44,923 bases of DNA from an uncultured Ruminococcus sp. Its GTDB lineage: Bacteria > Bacillota > Clostridia > Oscillospirales > Acutalibacteraceae. The position numbers and the translations under genes were made by a program. Location: assembly GCA_902765625.1 (NCBI GenBank), contig CACXAO010000008.1:1-44923 (forward strand), written 5' to 3'. Below the pieces are notes generated by a model. The model was not told where the DNA came from. It saw nothing but the letters and a program-made list of their open reading frames with translations, and did no database searches. Shown here piece after piece: positions 34,633 to 42,024 of the stretch (positions are counted from its first letter, which is position 1; each line of letters starts with the position of its first letter).

Positions 34633-35765
34633 TTCTTTACCTCCTGCCGTGCTGCTTCAATATAGTAATCTCTGTAGGAATCGCCCATTACGGTAATGTC
34701 GAAGGGACCGCCCTCAAGCGAGACCGTCTGAGCGTTTTGCAGGTAATCCTCCGTTCCGCGGAAAAGACGTGCAAGCTCGTCGGTGTTTCCGAGGGTGTAG
34801 GTTTTTCCGGCGTCGGGGTATTCGCCGGTGATTTCGAGGTGCTGCGGAATATCCGAAAGATAAACGGGAAGTCCTGCCGAAACCGCCTCGAGAACAGCCA
34901 GCGGAAGTCCTTCGCTTTCGCTCGACGAGACAAAAACGTCAGCCATGCTGAGCAGATCGGCTATGTCGCTGCGCCTTCCGAGAAAACGGATTTTTTCTTC
35001 TCCGGAAAAGCGGTTTTTGTATTCCTCAAAGCACTCGCCGCTGCCGACCATCCAAAGCTCGTATTTTTCGGGCAGTCCGGCGTTCAGAAACGCCTCCGCT
35101 GTTTCGATAATACGCTTTCTGGGCACCATTCTGCCGGTGCTGATAATGATGATCTTATCCTCGCCGACACCGTGCTGCTTCCTCAGCGCTGATTTGTCCC
35201 CTTTTACGAAATTGGCGATATCAACGCCGTTCTGGATAGCCGTAATACGCAGCTTGGGGTTGTCAGCCAGCATTTTGCTGCAAAGAGTTTTGGAACACGC
35301 GATAATATGTCCGCAGCGGTTGAGCACGCGCTTCTGAACAGAAACGGCGATCTTTGCCTTGGAGGAGCTCATTCTCAGGAAGGCGTCCTCCTTTAAGTAG
35401 TTGTGAAGCGTGATAACGTGGACGGTATCGCTCTTGCCGAACGCGAGCGAGCACATCAGATCGGACTTCAAGCCGTTGCTGTGCGCGATCGCGCAGTTGT
35501 TTTCAGCGGCGATCCGCCTGAGCTCCTTTACGGCGGCGGACAGCCTGAACTTATTCATGTTGAGATAGATAACGCTCAGTCCAAGCTCGCCGAGCTTGTT
35601 TTCTATTGTTTTGTCGTCGCCGTCTGACAGCGAAACCACGACGCAGTTATCTGCCGCGCCGGAGTAATATATTGTTTTGAACGCCTGGAGGTTGTGACCA
35701 CCTCCGGACATATCTCCGAACACATAAAGAATTTTCGGCAAAAGCGAATCAGAAACTTTGCTCAT
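34629..35765 (-). CDS. Glycosyltransferase family 4 protein
   Basis: A 378-aa GT-B retaining glycosyltransferase. It shows FGDMSGGGHNLQAF near residues 15-28, the ISTGRMVPRKRIIETAEAFL motif near 208-227 and GRRSDIADLLSMADVFVSSS. It also has the E-x7-E signature in SESEGLPLAVLEAVSAG, which binds the nucleotide sugar. The enzyme would extend the lipid-linked oligosaccharide; its donor cannot be assigned. It overlaps the DUF4422 gene upstream by 17 bases and hddA downstream by four. Confidence 0.92.
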   Translation of the reverse strand: MSKVSDSLLPKILYVFGDMSGGGHNLQAFKTIYYSGAADNCVVVSLSDGDDKTIENKLGELGLSVIYLNMNKFRLSAAVKELRRIAAENNCAIAHSNGLKSDLMCSLAFGKSDTVHVITLHNYLKEDAFLRMSSSKAKIAVSVQKRVLNRCGHIIACSKTLCSKMLADNPKLRITAIQNGVDIANFVKGDKSALRKQHGVGEDKIIIISTGRMVPRKRIIETAEAFLNAGLPEKYELWMVGSGECFEEYKNRFSGEEKIRFLGRRSDIADLLSMADVFVSSSESEGLPLAVLEAVSAGLPVYLSDIPQHLEITGEYPDAGKTYTLGNTDELARLFRGTEDYLQNAQTVSLEGGPFDITVMGDSYRDYYIEAARQEVKK

Positions 35766-36537
35766 ACTTTTCTCCTGAAATCTTTGATTTAATCATTGCG
35801 CAGGCTTTTTTCAGCTTTTTTTCTCCGTCGAGCACCTTGAGAGTGACCTCTTTGTAAGGAATGTTGTTTTTGATTATCCAGGTGTCCAGCATGAACTCCG
35901 CGAGATATCCGCAGGTGCGCGACTCAAACTCTGAGCGGCCGGAGAAATCGACGCGCTTTTCAACCTCAAAGAGAATCGGGAACATAAACGAGCAAAAGCT
36001 GTCGACGTAGTCCTTTCTCATTATGAAGGTGTTGAAAAGATGGGCTGAGGTTGAGGCGGCTACCTTTTCGAAGGCGTCGGAATACTCGGGACTCAGCTCG
36101 GCGATAACGCTTCTGAGCAGATCGAAGTCCTGCGGAAGGTGAGTGTGCTTAAAGTGCTTTTCGATGCTCTCGATAACGTAGTTTCTCTTTTTCGCAACAA
36201 TGACAGGATGCTGAGGAAGAAGCTCCTCAAGCTCCTGTCGGGACAAAATGTACCAAAAGTACTTATCTTCATTCTTTTTTGCCTTGCGGCTCACAAAGTA
36301 ACGTCGGTAATGGCACGAGCCCATGTAGTCGACGTCGAGGTTTTTCCAGCCCCAGTAAACCGCGCTGAGGTCTGAGTAGTAGCGGTGCTTGTAGGAGATG
36401 TTGTCGCCTGTGTTGTCGCCCTGAAAACCAAAGTGGGTGTCGACCTCGTCGTAGCCGACCTGTACGGGAAGATAGATCGTCCTGTCCTTCGGCATCTGAT
36501 AGGGCTTGTGCGTAGAAACCAGTATTTTAATATTCAT
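35749..36537 (-). CDS. DUF4422 family capsule-locus protein (probable glycosyltransferase)
   Basis: A 262-aa protein beginning NIKILVSTHKPYQMPKD, then YLPVQVGYDEVDTHFGFQGD, NTGDNIS and YSDLSAVYWGWKNLDVDYMG, with SCHYRRYF near residues 74-81. These are the conserved blocks of DUF4422 (PF14393), found almost only in polysaccharide loci. Members are proposed GT-A-like transferases; biochemical evidence for this one is lacking. The start overlaps the stop of the upstream epimerase by one base (TAATG). Confidence 0.85.
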   Translation of the reverse strand: MNIKILVSTHKPYQMPKDRTIYLPVQVGYDEVDTHFGFQGDNTGDNISYKHRYYSDLSAVYWGWKNLDVDYMGSCHYRRYFVSRKAKKNEDKYFWYILSRQELEELLPQHPVIVAKKRNYVIESIEKHFKHTHLPQDFDLLRSVIAELSPEYSDAFEKVAASTSAHLFNTFIMRKDYVDSFCSFMFPILFEVEKRVDFSGRSEFESRTCGYLAEFMLDTWIIKNNIPYKEVTLKVLDGEKKLKKACAMIKSKISGEKYEQSF

Positions 36538-37124
36538 TACGCTTTACTCTCAGCTTTCGCGAATAATTTTTTGTAGTCGTCAAACGACATCAGCCTGAGG
36601 TCCTTGTCGCTGATGATCAGCTTGTCCTCGCCGCCGATTTTCTCAAACGGCCATTCAATGCCGATTTCGGGATCGTTATACATAATGCCGCTGTCGCCCT
36701 CGCCGTAGAAAACCTCGGCGCACTTGTAGCTGACGACGGAATCCTCGATTACGAGATAGCCGTGGCCGAAATACTGTGGAACAAGCAGGCATGCTCTGTT
36801 GTCGCCCGTGAGGTCGAAGCCTCTCCACTGACCGAAGGTAGGAGAATCGGGTCTGAGGTCAACGATAACGTCGTATACGTGACCGCTGACGCAGCGAACA
36901 AGCTTTGCCTGCTGCTTGACCAGCTGAAAGTGCGTAGCTCTGATAACGCCGCGCTTTGAAATGGTGTAAAAAACCTCTTTAAGCTCATGGTCAATGCCGT
37001 TTGCCTTGAAGGTGTCTGCGTTGTAGTCCTTTACGAAGCCGCCTCTGAGGTCGTCGGCATAAAACGGCTTTATCAGATATGCGCCCTTAAGGTCAAGCTC
37101 CTTAAATTCGAAATGTTCAATCAT
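36537..37124 (-). CDS. RmlC-like 3,5-epimerase of a 4-keto-6-deoxy sugar nucleotide
   Basis: A 195-aa cupin of the dTDP-4-dehydrorhamnose 3,5-epimerase family. It shows KPFYADDLRGGFVKDYN at the N-terminus, RATHFQ near residues 62-67 (the catalytic His), VYDVIVDLRPDSPTFGQW, PQYFGHGYLV and the conserved NDPEIGIEWP near 150-159. No dTDP-rhamnose genes (rmlA, rmlB, rmlD) are present. The adjacent genes make CDP-4-keto-6-deoxyglucose, so CDP-linked sugar is the likelier substrate. A GDP-heptose-derived keto sugar is another possibility, as RmlC-like enzymes epimerise such sugars in Campylobacter. Whether it acts at C3, C5 or both is unknown. Confidence 0.85.
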   Translation of the reverse strand: MIEHFEFKELDLKGAYLIKPFYADDLRGGFVKDYNADTFKANGIDHELKEVFYTISKRGVIRATHFQLVKQQAKLVRCVSGHVYDVIVDLRPDSPTFGQWRGFDLTGDNRACLLVPQYFGHGYLVIEDSVVSYKCAEVFYGEGDSGIMYNDPEIGIEWPFEKIGGEDKLIISDKDLRLMSFDDYKKLFAKAESKA

Positions 37125-37136
37125 AATCTCTCTCCG

Positions 37137-38048
37137 TTAAACAGTTTTGAGCCAGTCCATAGTCATCTTGGTGCCCTCGGCAAAGCTGACCTGAGTGCTG
37201 TAGCCCGTATCGTTGCGTAAATCGTCGATGCTGAAAACCGACAAAGGCATATTCGTACCGGTAAAGGGAACGTCGCCGAAAAGCGGTTTTGCGTCGGGTG
37301 CGAGCGCCTGCTGCATCTCGATGATAAACTCTCTGAGCGGTCTTGCGGTGCCGCTGCCGATAAGGTACTCGCAGAACGGCTTGCCGCTCTTTGCGATGAG
37401 GTAGAAGGCGTTTGCAACGTCGGTTACGTATACGAAGTCGTAGTTTTGGGTCGCCGCGGTGAACTGCAGAGGTTCGCCGGCGATGATTTTTCTGATTGTA
37501 GTGTTGACAAAGCGCGGAGAAAGCTCGCCTACGCCGTAGGCGTTAGTTATCATGGGCCAGAGAAGGTCGATACCGATGTCTGCGGCTACAGACTTGCACA
37601 TGCAGTGCGCGATATGCTTGCCCATGCCGTAAATGTAAGCCATGCCCGGACGGCTGCCCTGAGCGTGGATAGCTGCCTCGACCTCGTACTCCATTATGCT
37701 GCCTGCGCATACAAAGCGACCGCAGCCGAGCTCCTTTGCCTTTTTCATGCATTCAACGGTCATAAGCGCGTTGTTCATCTGCAGCTTGTAGTCAACTCTC
37801 GCGGGACCTGCGGAGCCTGCCCACGCAAAGTGCACGAACGTGTCGTAAACGTCGGCGGGAATCTGCTCTGTAAGCTGAGCGGAGTCGTTGACGTCAAGCT
37901 TCATATAGGTGAGGTTTTCGTGAGGAGTCAGGCGGTTAGGGATTTCGGCGATATCGAGCGCCAGAACCCTGCAGCTCTCGTCCAGAAATTTACGGACGGT
38001 GTAGCTGCCGACAAAGCCGTCAGCTCCTGTGATTATTACATTCTGCAT
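37137..38048 (-). CDS. NAD(P)-dependent epimerase/reductase (SDR), probable CDP-4-keto-6-deoxyhexose reductase
   Basis: A 303-aa extended SDR. It shows the cofactor motif ITGADGFVGSYTVRK (residues 5-19), LDVND, HFAWAGSAGP near 73-82, CAGSIMEYE near 114-122 and the active-site YGMGK (YxxxK) near 140-144. It lies directly after the CDP-glucose 4,6-dehydratase gene and before the RmlC-like epimerase. That suggests it reduces the 4-keto group to finish a CDP-6-deoxyhexose, as AbeJ-type (CDP-abequose synthase-like) proteins do. The final stereochemistry cannot be predicted. The start is the first Met, 17 bases after the dehydratase stop. Confidence 0.82.
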   Translation of the reverse strand: MQNVIITGADGFVGSYTVRKFLDESCRVLALDIAEIPNRLTPHENLTYMKLDVNDSAQLTEQIPADVYDTFVHFAWAGSAGPARVDYKLQMNNALMTVECMKKAKELGCGRFVCAGSIMEYEVEAAIHAQGSRPGMAYIYGMGKHIAHCMCKSVAADIGIDLLWPMITNAYGVGELSPRFVNTTIRKIIAGEPLQFTAATQNYDFVYVTDVANAFYLIAKSGKPFCEYLIGSGTARPLREFIIEMQQALAPDAKPLFGDVPFTGTNMPLSVFSIDDLRNDTGYSTQVSFAEGTKMTMDWLKTV

Positions 38049-38065
38049 GGCGATTCTATCCTCTC

Positions 38066-39121
38066 TTATTTTTCAAAAAACTCATTGATCTGTTTATCCA
38101 TGCAGGCTCTTATATCTCCGCCGCCGAGCCAGCATTTGCTCCATTCAACTACCTTTTCAACAGCCTTGTCCAGATCCCATACGGGCTGCCAGCCGAATAC
38201 CGATTTCAGCTTGGAGCAGTCGAGCTTGAGGTAGTTTGCCTCGTGAGGACCGTTTTTGCTGCGGCTTATCCACTCAAGACCCTCTCCCCAGTGGCGGACA
38301 AACAAATCGGTCAGCGCGCCGGTTTCGTAGCAGTCCCTGTCGTCGGGACCTACGTTGTAGTAGCCTGAATATGAGGCGTCCTCATACTGCTTCGCCGCGA
38401 TCATAAGGTAAGCGTAAAGCGGTTCGAGAACGTGCTGATACGGTCTGGTTGACGAAGCGTTTCTTACGATTATATTTTCACCCTTCTGAGCTGCTCTTAC
38501 GCAGTCGGGAATGATTCTGTTGTTTGCAAAGTCGCCGCCGCCGATAACGTTTCCGGCGCGCGCTGTGGAAATTGCCGTTTTTCCGTCGGCAAAAAAGCTG
38601 TTTTTGTAGCTGTGGGTCACAAGCTCTGAGCAGGACTTTGAGTTTGAGTAGGGGTCAAAGCCGTCAAGCTCCTCGTTCTCGCGGTAGCCCCACGGCCATT
38701 CCTTATTGAGATAAACCTTGTCGGTCGTAACGTTGAGGAACGATTTTACGCAGTCGGAATTGCGCACGCATTCGAGAATATTCACCGTGCCCATGACGTT
38801 TGTTTCGTAGGTGTAGGCAGGGTCCTTGTAGCTGTCGAGAACGATCGGCTGAGCCGCGAGATGAAGCACGATTTCGGGCTGAGCCTCGTCAAACGCCGCT
38901 TTGAGACTTTTGAGATCCCTGATATCGCCGATTACCGAAACCACGTCGTTTTCGATGCCCGCGATTTCGAACAGCGAGGGATTTGTGGGCGGTTCCAGCG
39001 AGTAGCCCGTCACCTGAGCGCCGGCGTTTGAGAGGATCTTGCAGAGCCAAGAGCCTTTGAAGCCCGTGTGACCCGTTACAAATACCTTTTTGCCGCGGTA
39101 AAAGTTGATGTCAAAACTCAT
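38066..39121 (-). CDS. rfbG: CDP-glucose 4,6-dehydratase
   Basis: Converts CDP-glucose to CDP-4-keto-6-deoxyglucose using bound NAD. It is 351 aa from the ATG at 39121, where GGAGG lies seven bases upstream. The longer reading to 39217 would run through the cytidylyltransferase gene. Motifs: FVTGHTGFKGSWLCKIL, typical of RfbG rather than RmlB, with HLAAQPIV, TTDKVYLNKEWPWGY (Thr-Asp-Lys catalytic region) and the YSNSKS active site. It works with RfbF directly upstream (14-base gap). Confidence 0.93.
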   Translation of the reverse strand: MSFDINFYRGKKVFVTGHTGFKGSWLCKILSNAGAQVTGYSLEPPTNPSLFEIAGIENDVVSVIGDIRDLKSLKAAFDEAQPEIVLHLAAQPIVLDSYKDPAYTYETNVMGTVNILECVRNSDCVKSFLNVTTDKVYLNKEWPWGYRENEELDGFDPYSNSKSCSELVTHSYKNSFFADGKTAISTARAGNVIGGGDFANNRIIPDCVRAAQKGENIIVRNASSTRPYQHVLEPLYAYLMIAAKQYEDASYSGYYNVGPDDRDCYETGALTDLFVRHWGEGLEWISRSKNGPHEANYLKLDCSKLKSVFGWQPVWDLDKAVEKVVEWSKCWLGGGDIRACMDKQINEFFEK

Positions 39122-39135
39122 AGTTAACCTCCGAA

Positions 39136-39915
39136 TTAATCCCAAAGCTTCCAGGGAGCGTTTCCGTCGTTCCAAAGCTTGTCGAGCTGCTGCTTTTCTC
39201 TGAGCGTATCCATGCACTGCCAGTAGCCGGTGTGGATAAATCCGACAAGCTCTTTTTCGGCTACAAGAGATGTGAGGGGGCCTTTTTCGAATACGGTCGA
39301 GTCGCCCTCGATGTAATCGAACAGCTCAGGTTCAAATACCATGAAGCCGATATTGATCAAGTCGCCGTCGGTGTCGGACTTTTCGCGGAACGCGTCGATC
39401 ATGCCGTCGCTGCCGACCTCTACAACGCCCTTGTTCTGTCCGAAGTTGTACATTGACATCGTGCCGATTTTGCCGTGCTTTTTGTGGAACTTCAGCAGCT
39501 CGGGAATATTGATGTCGCCGATAGCGTCGCCGTAGGTGAGCATAAAGGGTTCGTCGCCGATATAGTTTCTGATTCGTTTTACTCTGCCGCCCGTCTGGGT
39601 GTTAAGACCGGTGTTGACGATCGTGACCTTCCACGGCTCAACGTTTTTGTTGTGAACGATCATTTCGCTTTTGCCGTTGGTGTAGTCGAAGGTGACGTCG
39701 GACGTATGCAGAAAGTAGTCGGCGAACCATTCCTTTATAACGTGCTGCTTGTAGCCGGCGCAGATCACAAATTCGTTAAAGCCGTAGTGCGAGTAGATTT
39801 TCATGATGTGCCAGAGAATCGGCATTCCGCCTATTTCGATCATCGGCTTAGGCTTGAACGCGGATTCCTCTGAGATGCGGGTTCCGAACCCGCCGGCAAG
39901 AATTACAACCTTCAT
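39136..39915 (-). CDS. rfbF: Glucose-1-phosphate cytidylyltransferase
   Basis: Makes CDP-glucose from CTP and glucose-1-phosphate, committing carbon to CDP-deoxyhexoses. The 259-aa length matches the family. Motifs: ILAGGFGTRISEES (residues 5-18), KPKPMIEIGG, WHIMKIYSHYGFNEFVICAGY and the MLTYGDAIGDI metal site near 130-140; NIGFMVFEPELFDYI also matches. The sequence is close to enteric RfbF in these blocks. It is the second gene of the cluster, 26 bases after the second dehydrogenase gene. Confidence 0.95.
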   Translation of the reverse strand: MKVVILAGGFGTRISEESAFKPKPMIEIGGMPILWHIMKIYSHYGFNEFVICAGYKQHVIKEWFADYFLHTSDVTFDYTNGKSEMIVHNKNVEPWKVTIVNTGLNTQTGGRVKRIRNYIGDEPFMLTYGDAIGDINIPELLKFHKKHGKIGTMSMYNFGQNKGVVEVGSDGMIDAFREKSDTDGDLINIGFMVFEPELFDYIEGDSTVFEKGPLTSLVAEKELVGFIHTGYWQCMDTLREKQQLDKLWNDGNAPWKLWD

Positions 39916-39941
39916 TTCAGTTCCCTTTCATTCGATTCTGA

Positions 39942-41192
39942 TTAATCTCTGCGGAATAAATCTCTGGTATATACCTTTTCCTCAACGTCGTCGAGCACGC
40001 TGTCGTAGCGGTTGGCGATAATAGCGTCGCTGCCCGACTTGAAGCGTTCGATGTCGTTTACGACGAGGCTTCCGAAGAAGGTTATTCCGTCGTCAAGAGT
40101 CGGTTCGTATACAATAACCGTAGCGCCCTTTGCCTTGAGGCGCTTCATAACGCCCTGTATGGAGGACTGACGGAAGTTATCGCTGTTGCTCTTCATGGTC
40201 AGACGGAAAACGCCGATCGTAATGGGGCGTTCCTTCTCTGCGTTCCACATGCTGGAGGCGGTGTAGTAGCCTGCCTTTCCGAGGACTCTGTCTGCGATAA
40301 AATCCTTTCTCGTACTGTTTGCCTCGACAATCGCCTTTATCAGTTCCTCGGGAACGTCGCGGTAATTGGCGAGCAGCTGCTTGGTGTCCTTAGGCAGACA
40401 GTAGCCGCCGTAGCCGAAGCTGGGATTGTTGTAGTAGTCGCCGATACGCGGGTCAAGGCATACGCCCCTGATAATGTCGGTCGTGCTCAGACCCTTCAGC
40501 TCGGCATAGGTGTCGAGCTCGTTGAAGTAGCTGACGCGGAGCGCAAGGTAGGTGTTAGCAAAGAGCTTGACCGCTTCCGCCTCGGTGAAGCCGATAATCA
40601 GCGTTTCGATATCCTCTTTAAGCGCGCCTTCACGGAGCATTTGAGCAAATTCGTTCGCGGCAGCCGTGAGTCTTTGGTCGTTCTTGTCGGTTCCGACGAT
40701 GATGCGGCTGGGGTAGAGGTTGTCGTAGAGGGCTTTTGATTCCCTGAGAAACTCCGGGCTGAAAATGATGTTGCGGCTTCCGGTTTTTTCTCTGATACGT
40801 TTTGTGTAGCCGACGGGCACGGTGCTTTTGATAACCATGACCGCGTCGGGATTGTACTGCATTACAAGCTTGATGACCGTCTCTACCGCAGAGGTGTCAA
40901 AGCTGTTTTGCTTGCTGTCGTAGTTTGTGGGAGCTGCGATAACAACGAAATCCGCGTTTGAGTATGCAAGCCCGGCGTCTGTGGTCGCGGTAAGGTCAAG
41001 CTCCTTTTCGGAAAGGTACTTCTCGATGTACTCGTCCTGAATGGGAGATTTTTTGTTGTTGATAAGCTCAACCTTTTCGGGAATAATGTCTACTGCGTAA
41101 ACCTTGTGGTGCTGCGCGAGAAGCGTCGCAATAGAAAGGCCGACATAACCGGTGCCGGCAACCGCGATTGTGTAATTGGAATTTCGGTTCAA
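39942..41192 (-). CDS. ugd: UDP-glucose 6-dehydrogenase family protein, copy 2
   Basis: A 416-aa nucleotide-sugar dehydrogenase and first gene of the minus-strand capsule unit. It has [19 protein letters not shown] at the N-terminus, [24 protein letters not shown] and the catalytic-Cys box [15 protein letters not shown] place the start at TTG 41192 because GGAAGGG lies about ten bases before it and the frame upstream (to 41282) has no ribosome site and covers the promoter. Compared with copy 1 it has an insert near residue 310 ([15 protein letters not shown]). Both end YTRDLFRRD, with 26 identical bases there. Whether the two differ in substrate is unknown. Confidence 0.9.
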   Translation of the reverse strand: MNRNSNYTIAVAGTGYVGLSIATLLAQHHKVYAVDIIPEKVELINNKKSPIQDEYIEKYLSEKELDLTATTDAGLAYSNADFVVIAAPTNYDSKQNSFDTSAVETVIKLVMQYNPDAVMVIKSTVPVGYTKRIREKTGSRNIIFSPEFLRESKALYDNLYPSRIIVGTDKNDQRLTAAANEFAQMLREGALKEDIETLIIGFTEAEAVKLFANTYLALRVSYFNELDTYAELKGLSTTDIIRGVCLDPRIGDYYNNPSFGYGGYCLPKDTKQLLANYRDVPEELIKAIVEANSTRKDFIADRVLGKAGYYTASSMWNAEKERPITIGVFRLTMKSNSDNFRQSSIQGVMKRLKAKGATVIVYEPTLDDGITFFGSLVVNDIERFKSGSDAIIANRYDSVLDDVEEKVYTRDLFRRD

Positions 41193-41253
41193 AAAAATCA
41201 AGCCCTTCCGTTTCGAAAAAATCTGCATTATTAATGTAAAGTAACGCATAGTT

Positions 41254-41282
41254 ATGATAGCATATTTTTGCGTGTTTTTCAA
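41254..41282 (-). promoter_or_regulatory. Extended -10 promoter of the 20-gene capsule cluster
   Basis: On the minus strand, TTGAAA (41282-41277), a 17-base spacer and TATCAT (41259-41254), preceded by TGC, which makes an extended -10. The predicted start is near 41247, about 55 bases before the TTG start of the first gene. No other convincing promoter or terminator was seen inside the cluster, so the whole set may be one transcript. Confidence 0.75.
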
Positions 41283-41352
41283 TCATCAATGTGATAAGAA
41301 ATCATACTATTCGGCAGTAAGTTTCATGTGTTTTGCCAATTGATAATTCGGT

Positions 41353-41380
41353 AAAAAGCCGCTAAAAAGGGGCTTTTTTT
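41353..41380 (+). terminator. Terminator-like hairpin with a T run
   Basis: AAAAAGCC (41353-41360) and GGCTTTTT (41371-41378) with a ten-base loop and a run of seven T. No plus-strand gene precedes it. It may back up the stronger terminator at 41613-41650, insulating the capsule promoter from minus-strand read-through. Confidence 0.45.
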
Positions 41381-41612
41381 GCAATATTTCCAAAAAAATA
41401 TATGAGCAAGATTTCAAAATGAGTATTGCGCCGAAACACGTTCCGGAAACCCTTGCTCCAAAGACGTTTGAAATGCGGACGGATATTCAAAAAAATTCAC
41501 GTATTTGTATTAAAAATTGCAAATAAGATCAGTCGCCCCCGTTCGGTTTTGCGCAGTGAATTATAACGTGCGAAAGGGATTATCGGCAAAGCGCCGAAAG
41601 CCGTTTGTGCGC
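41381..41612. other. Intergenic stretch without recognisable content
   Basis: No gene on either strand, no tRNA, and by eye no copy of the 3' end of the baseplate gene. The part nearest 41612 has repeated GCGCCGAAA words. Together with 41193-41353 and the terminator this makes a gap of about 460 bases between the capsule locus and the phage-tail module. Confidence 0.5.
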
Positions 41613-41650
41613 CGAAAAAAGATTCAGCCCCGGGAATCCCCGGGACTGAA
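41613..41650 (-). terminator. Strong intrinsic terminator of the phage-tail module
   Basis: On the minus strand TTCAGTCCCGGG pairs with CCCGGGGCTGAA (41650-41639 with 41634-41623), one G-U pair, a four-base loop, then TCTTTTTTC. It begins four bases after the XkdX stop. Confidence 0.9.
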
Positions 41651-41653
41651 AAA

Positions 41654-41788
41654 TTAATAGGTTTCGTTTGTGATCAGGGTAAATTCCTCCGCGGTGATCC
41701 AGCCCTTGACAACCGCGTTTCTCACGCGCGCAATATTCCACAATCCGCTGTCGTAATAGCCCTTCACCTTTTTGAAATGCTTACTCAT
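41654..41788 (-). CDS. XkdX family phage protein
   Basis: A 44-residue reading frame: M-SKHFKKVKGYYDSGLWN, then IARVRNAVVKGWITAEEF and a TNETY end. The spacing of YY..GLW and the K-WIT-EEF block match the XkdX family (PF09693), small proteins found after tail-fibre genes in Firmicutes prophages such as PBSX. Their function is unknown. The start overlaps the stop of the 75-aa gene by four bases (ATGA), which supports the frame. It is followed directly by a strong terminator; the holin and endolysin genes that usually come next are absent. Confidence 0.88.
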   Translation of the reverse strand: MSKHFKKVKGYYDSGLWNIARVRNAVVKGWITAEEFTLITNETY

Positions 41789-42012
41789 TCAAGCTCCACC
41801 TCCGTCATCATGGCGATATATTCAACGTCAGCCTGAGCCTTCCGGTTCGCGCTGTCCATCAGCTTGATGTACTCGTCCTTTGCGTACTTCACCTGACGGT
41901 ATGTAAAGCCGTCTCCTGCTGAGCTGATGTCGGTATTGACCCACACCGAGAACTCGTCAACAACAATCTCCTCCGGTCTGACCGCTCCTTTTACAGTTCC
42001 GTAATCAGTCAT
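41785..42012 (-). CDS. Small phage-tail-associated protein, function unknown
   Basis: A 75-aa acidic protein I do not recognise. The N-terminal half reads as beta-rich (VRPEEIVVDEFSVWVNTDI), and the C-terminal half looks like one long helix (about residues 42-75) ending EVELE. It lies between the fibre gene (12-base gap, with AGGAGGG before the ATG) and xkdX (4-base overlap). In Firmicutes prophages small proteins at this place are usually linked to tail-fibre assembly or lysis cassettes, but that is context only. Confidence 0.7.
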   Translation of the reverse strand: MTDYGTVKGAVRPEEIVVDEFSVWVNTDISSAGDGFTYRQVKYAKDEYIKLMDSANRKAQADVEYIAMMTEVELE

Positions 42013-42024
42013 TTCATTCCCTCC

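Noticed and set aside
39122..39217. N-terminal extension of CDP-glucose 4,6-dehydratase
   Set aside because: It runs inside the cytidylyltransferase coding sequence, while the ATG at 39121 has GGAGG and matches the family start.
41283..41612. Possible template repeat for the baseplate gene's variable region
   Set aside because: By eye no stretch resembles the 42046-42150 region on either strand; the sequence is AT-rich and unrelated.
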